A stretch of 64,000 nucleotides of DNA from assembly GCF_021223605.1 (NCBI RefSeq), contig NZ_CP075175.1, positions 868,001 to 932,000 of the forward strand, given 5' to 3'. A program made the translations under genes and the position numbers. A model generated the notes under the pieces. That model was not told the DNA's origin and searched no databases. It was given only the letters and a program-made list of their open reading frames with translations. Positions 63,734 to 64,000 of this stretch are shown here, one piece after another; position 1 is the stretch's first letter; every line of letters begins with the position of its first letter. This DNA comes from Paenibacillus sp. 481 (lineage in GTDB: Bacteria > Bacillota > Bacilli > Paenibacillales > Paenibacillaceae).

Positions 63734-64000
63734 CTACGACGTGGACACCGTTCTTTCAAAAGCAATATCCGGATTGTCGGTCTGATGCCAGTTTAGCCAT
63801 TGTTTAAAATCACCTTCATACGCAACCTTACCGTTATGGAGCATAATAAAGTGACAATCCAAATGTAAAAGCTCTTGGAGCTGGTGCGTCGACACGATGC
63901 ACCACTTATTTTGCTCCAATAGTCGTTGTATGCGATTCATAATTTTCATACGTGAAGAAGGATCGACACCGCTCGTAGGCTCATCAAAAATGTACAGTTT
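63734..64000 (-). CDS. ABC transporter ATP-binding protein, C-terminal part
   Basis: The frame enters from the right edge and ends at 63734 (88 codons visible). It starts inside Walker B (KLYIFDEPTSGVDPSSRMKI), then the H-loop CIVSTHQLQELLHLDCHFIM and the post-H beta strand LHNGKVAYEGDF. The signature LSGGQ and Walker A lie outside the window. The DEPTSGVDP form is typical of exporters of the CcmA/NatA class. The frame is continuous across the edge, so it is not a short gene beginning at the internal Met. Confidence 0.85.
   Translation of the reverse strand, partial: KLYIFDEPTSGVDPSSRMKIMNRIQRLLEQNKWCIVSTHQLQELLHLDCHFIMLHNGKVAYEGDFKQWLNWHQTDNPDIAFERTVSTS

Overview
The window looks like a chromosome segment from an endospore-forming member of the Bacillales, most likely Paenibacillaceae (Paenibacillus/Brevibacillus-like). 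The reasons are uninterrupted sigK, spoVAC, a spore-coat-like gene with a SigK-type promoter, strong AGGAGG ribosome-binding sites, moderate GC, copper-amine-oxidase stalk domains, and B. subtilis-type GntR operators. There is no phage, integrase, transposase, CRISPR array, rRNA or tRNA that I can see.

Layout. 1-1.6 kb: spoVAC (cut by the left edge) and sigK. 2-9.6 kb: two minus-strand operons. One holds an M20 amidohydrolase and an argininosuccinate-lyase-like enzyme. The other holds an amidohydrolase_2 enzyme with a sugar-type ABC importer that lacks its own ATPase. 9.6-15.3 kb: a kinase-like phosphotransferase, a TPR-type protein, then a small membrane gene followed by a 1,170-residue fusion of an S9 peptidase with a PAF-acetylhydrolase-like esterase. 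15.3-20.1 kb: a rare conserved cluster (DUF4310, DUF4311, DUF4312, SFCGS, small PRD protein, PRD regulator) without the enzymes that often accompany it. 20.5-29.1 kb: mostly housekeeping or single genes (alpha/beta hydrolase, cysC, DUF3891, polysaccharide deacetylase, TrhA-like, coat-like protein, helD, pcp, DUF441). 29.2-33.7 kb: a heterodimeric multidrug ABC exporter of the BmrCD type behind a leader peptide and attenuator. 33.7-36.1 kb: three very small genes (one with an early stop) and a chemotaxis receptor. 36.3-39.2 kb: an ABC importer of the ABC_sub_bind class. 39.5-46.6 kb: malic enzyme, stalk-domain lipoprotein, galE, FGGY kinase, sirtuin. 46.8-52.6 kb: a giant protein with twelve DUF11-type repeats. 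52.9-54.3 kb: a small secreted peptide, a decayed XRE regulator and a YwiC-like membrane protein. 54.6-59.4 kb: a gluconate regulon (gntK, gntP, gntR, gnd) with GntR operators. 59.6-64 kb: a small secreted Ig-like protein, ilvD, a YVTN beta-propeller protein and the end of an ABC ATPase.

The most unusual points are the peptidase/esterase fusion next to what looks like the esterase's stranded membrane domain, the enzyme-less SFCGS/DUF4310-4312 cluster, a two-copy intergenic repeat with conserved arm spacing, the bmr-type attenuator, and the uncharacterised lyase/amidohydrolase gene set. All functions are judged from the sequence by eye; no database search was run.
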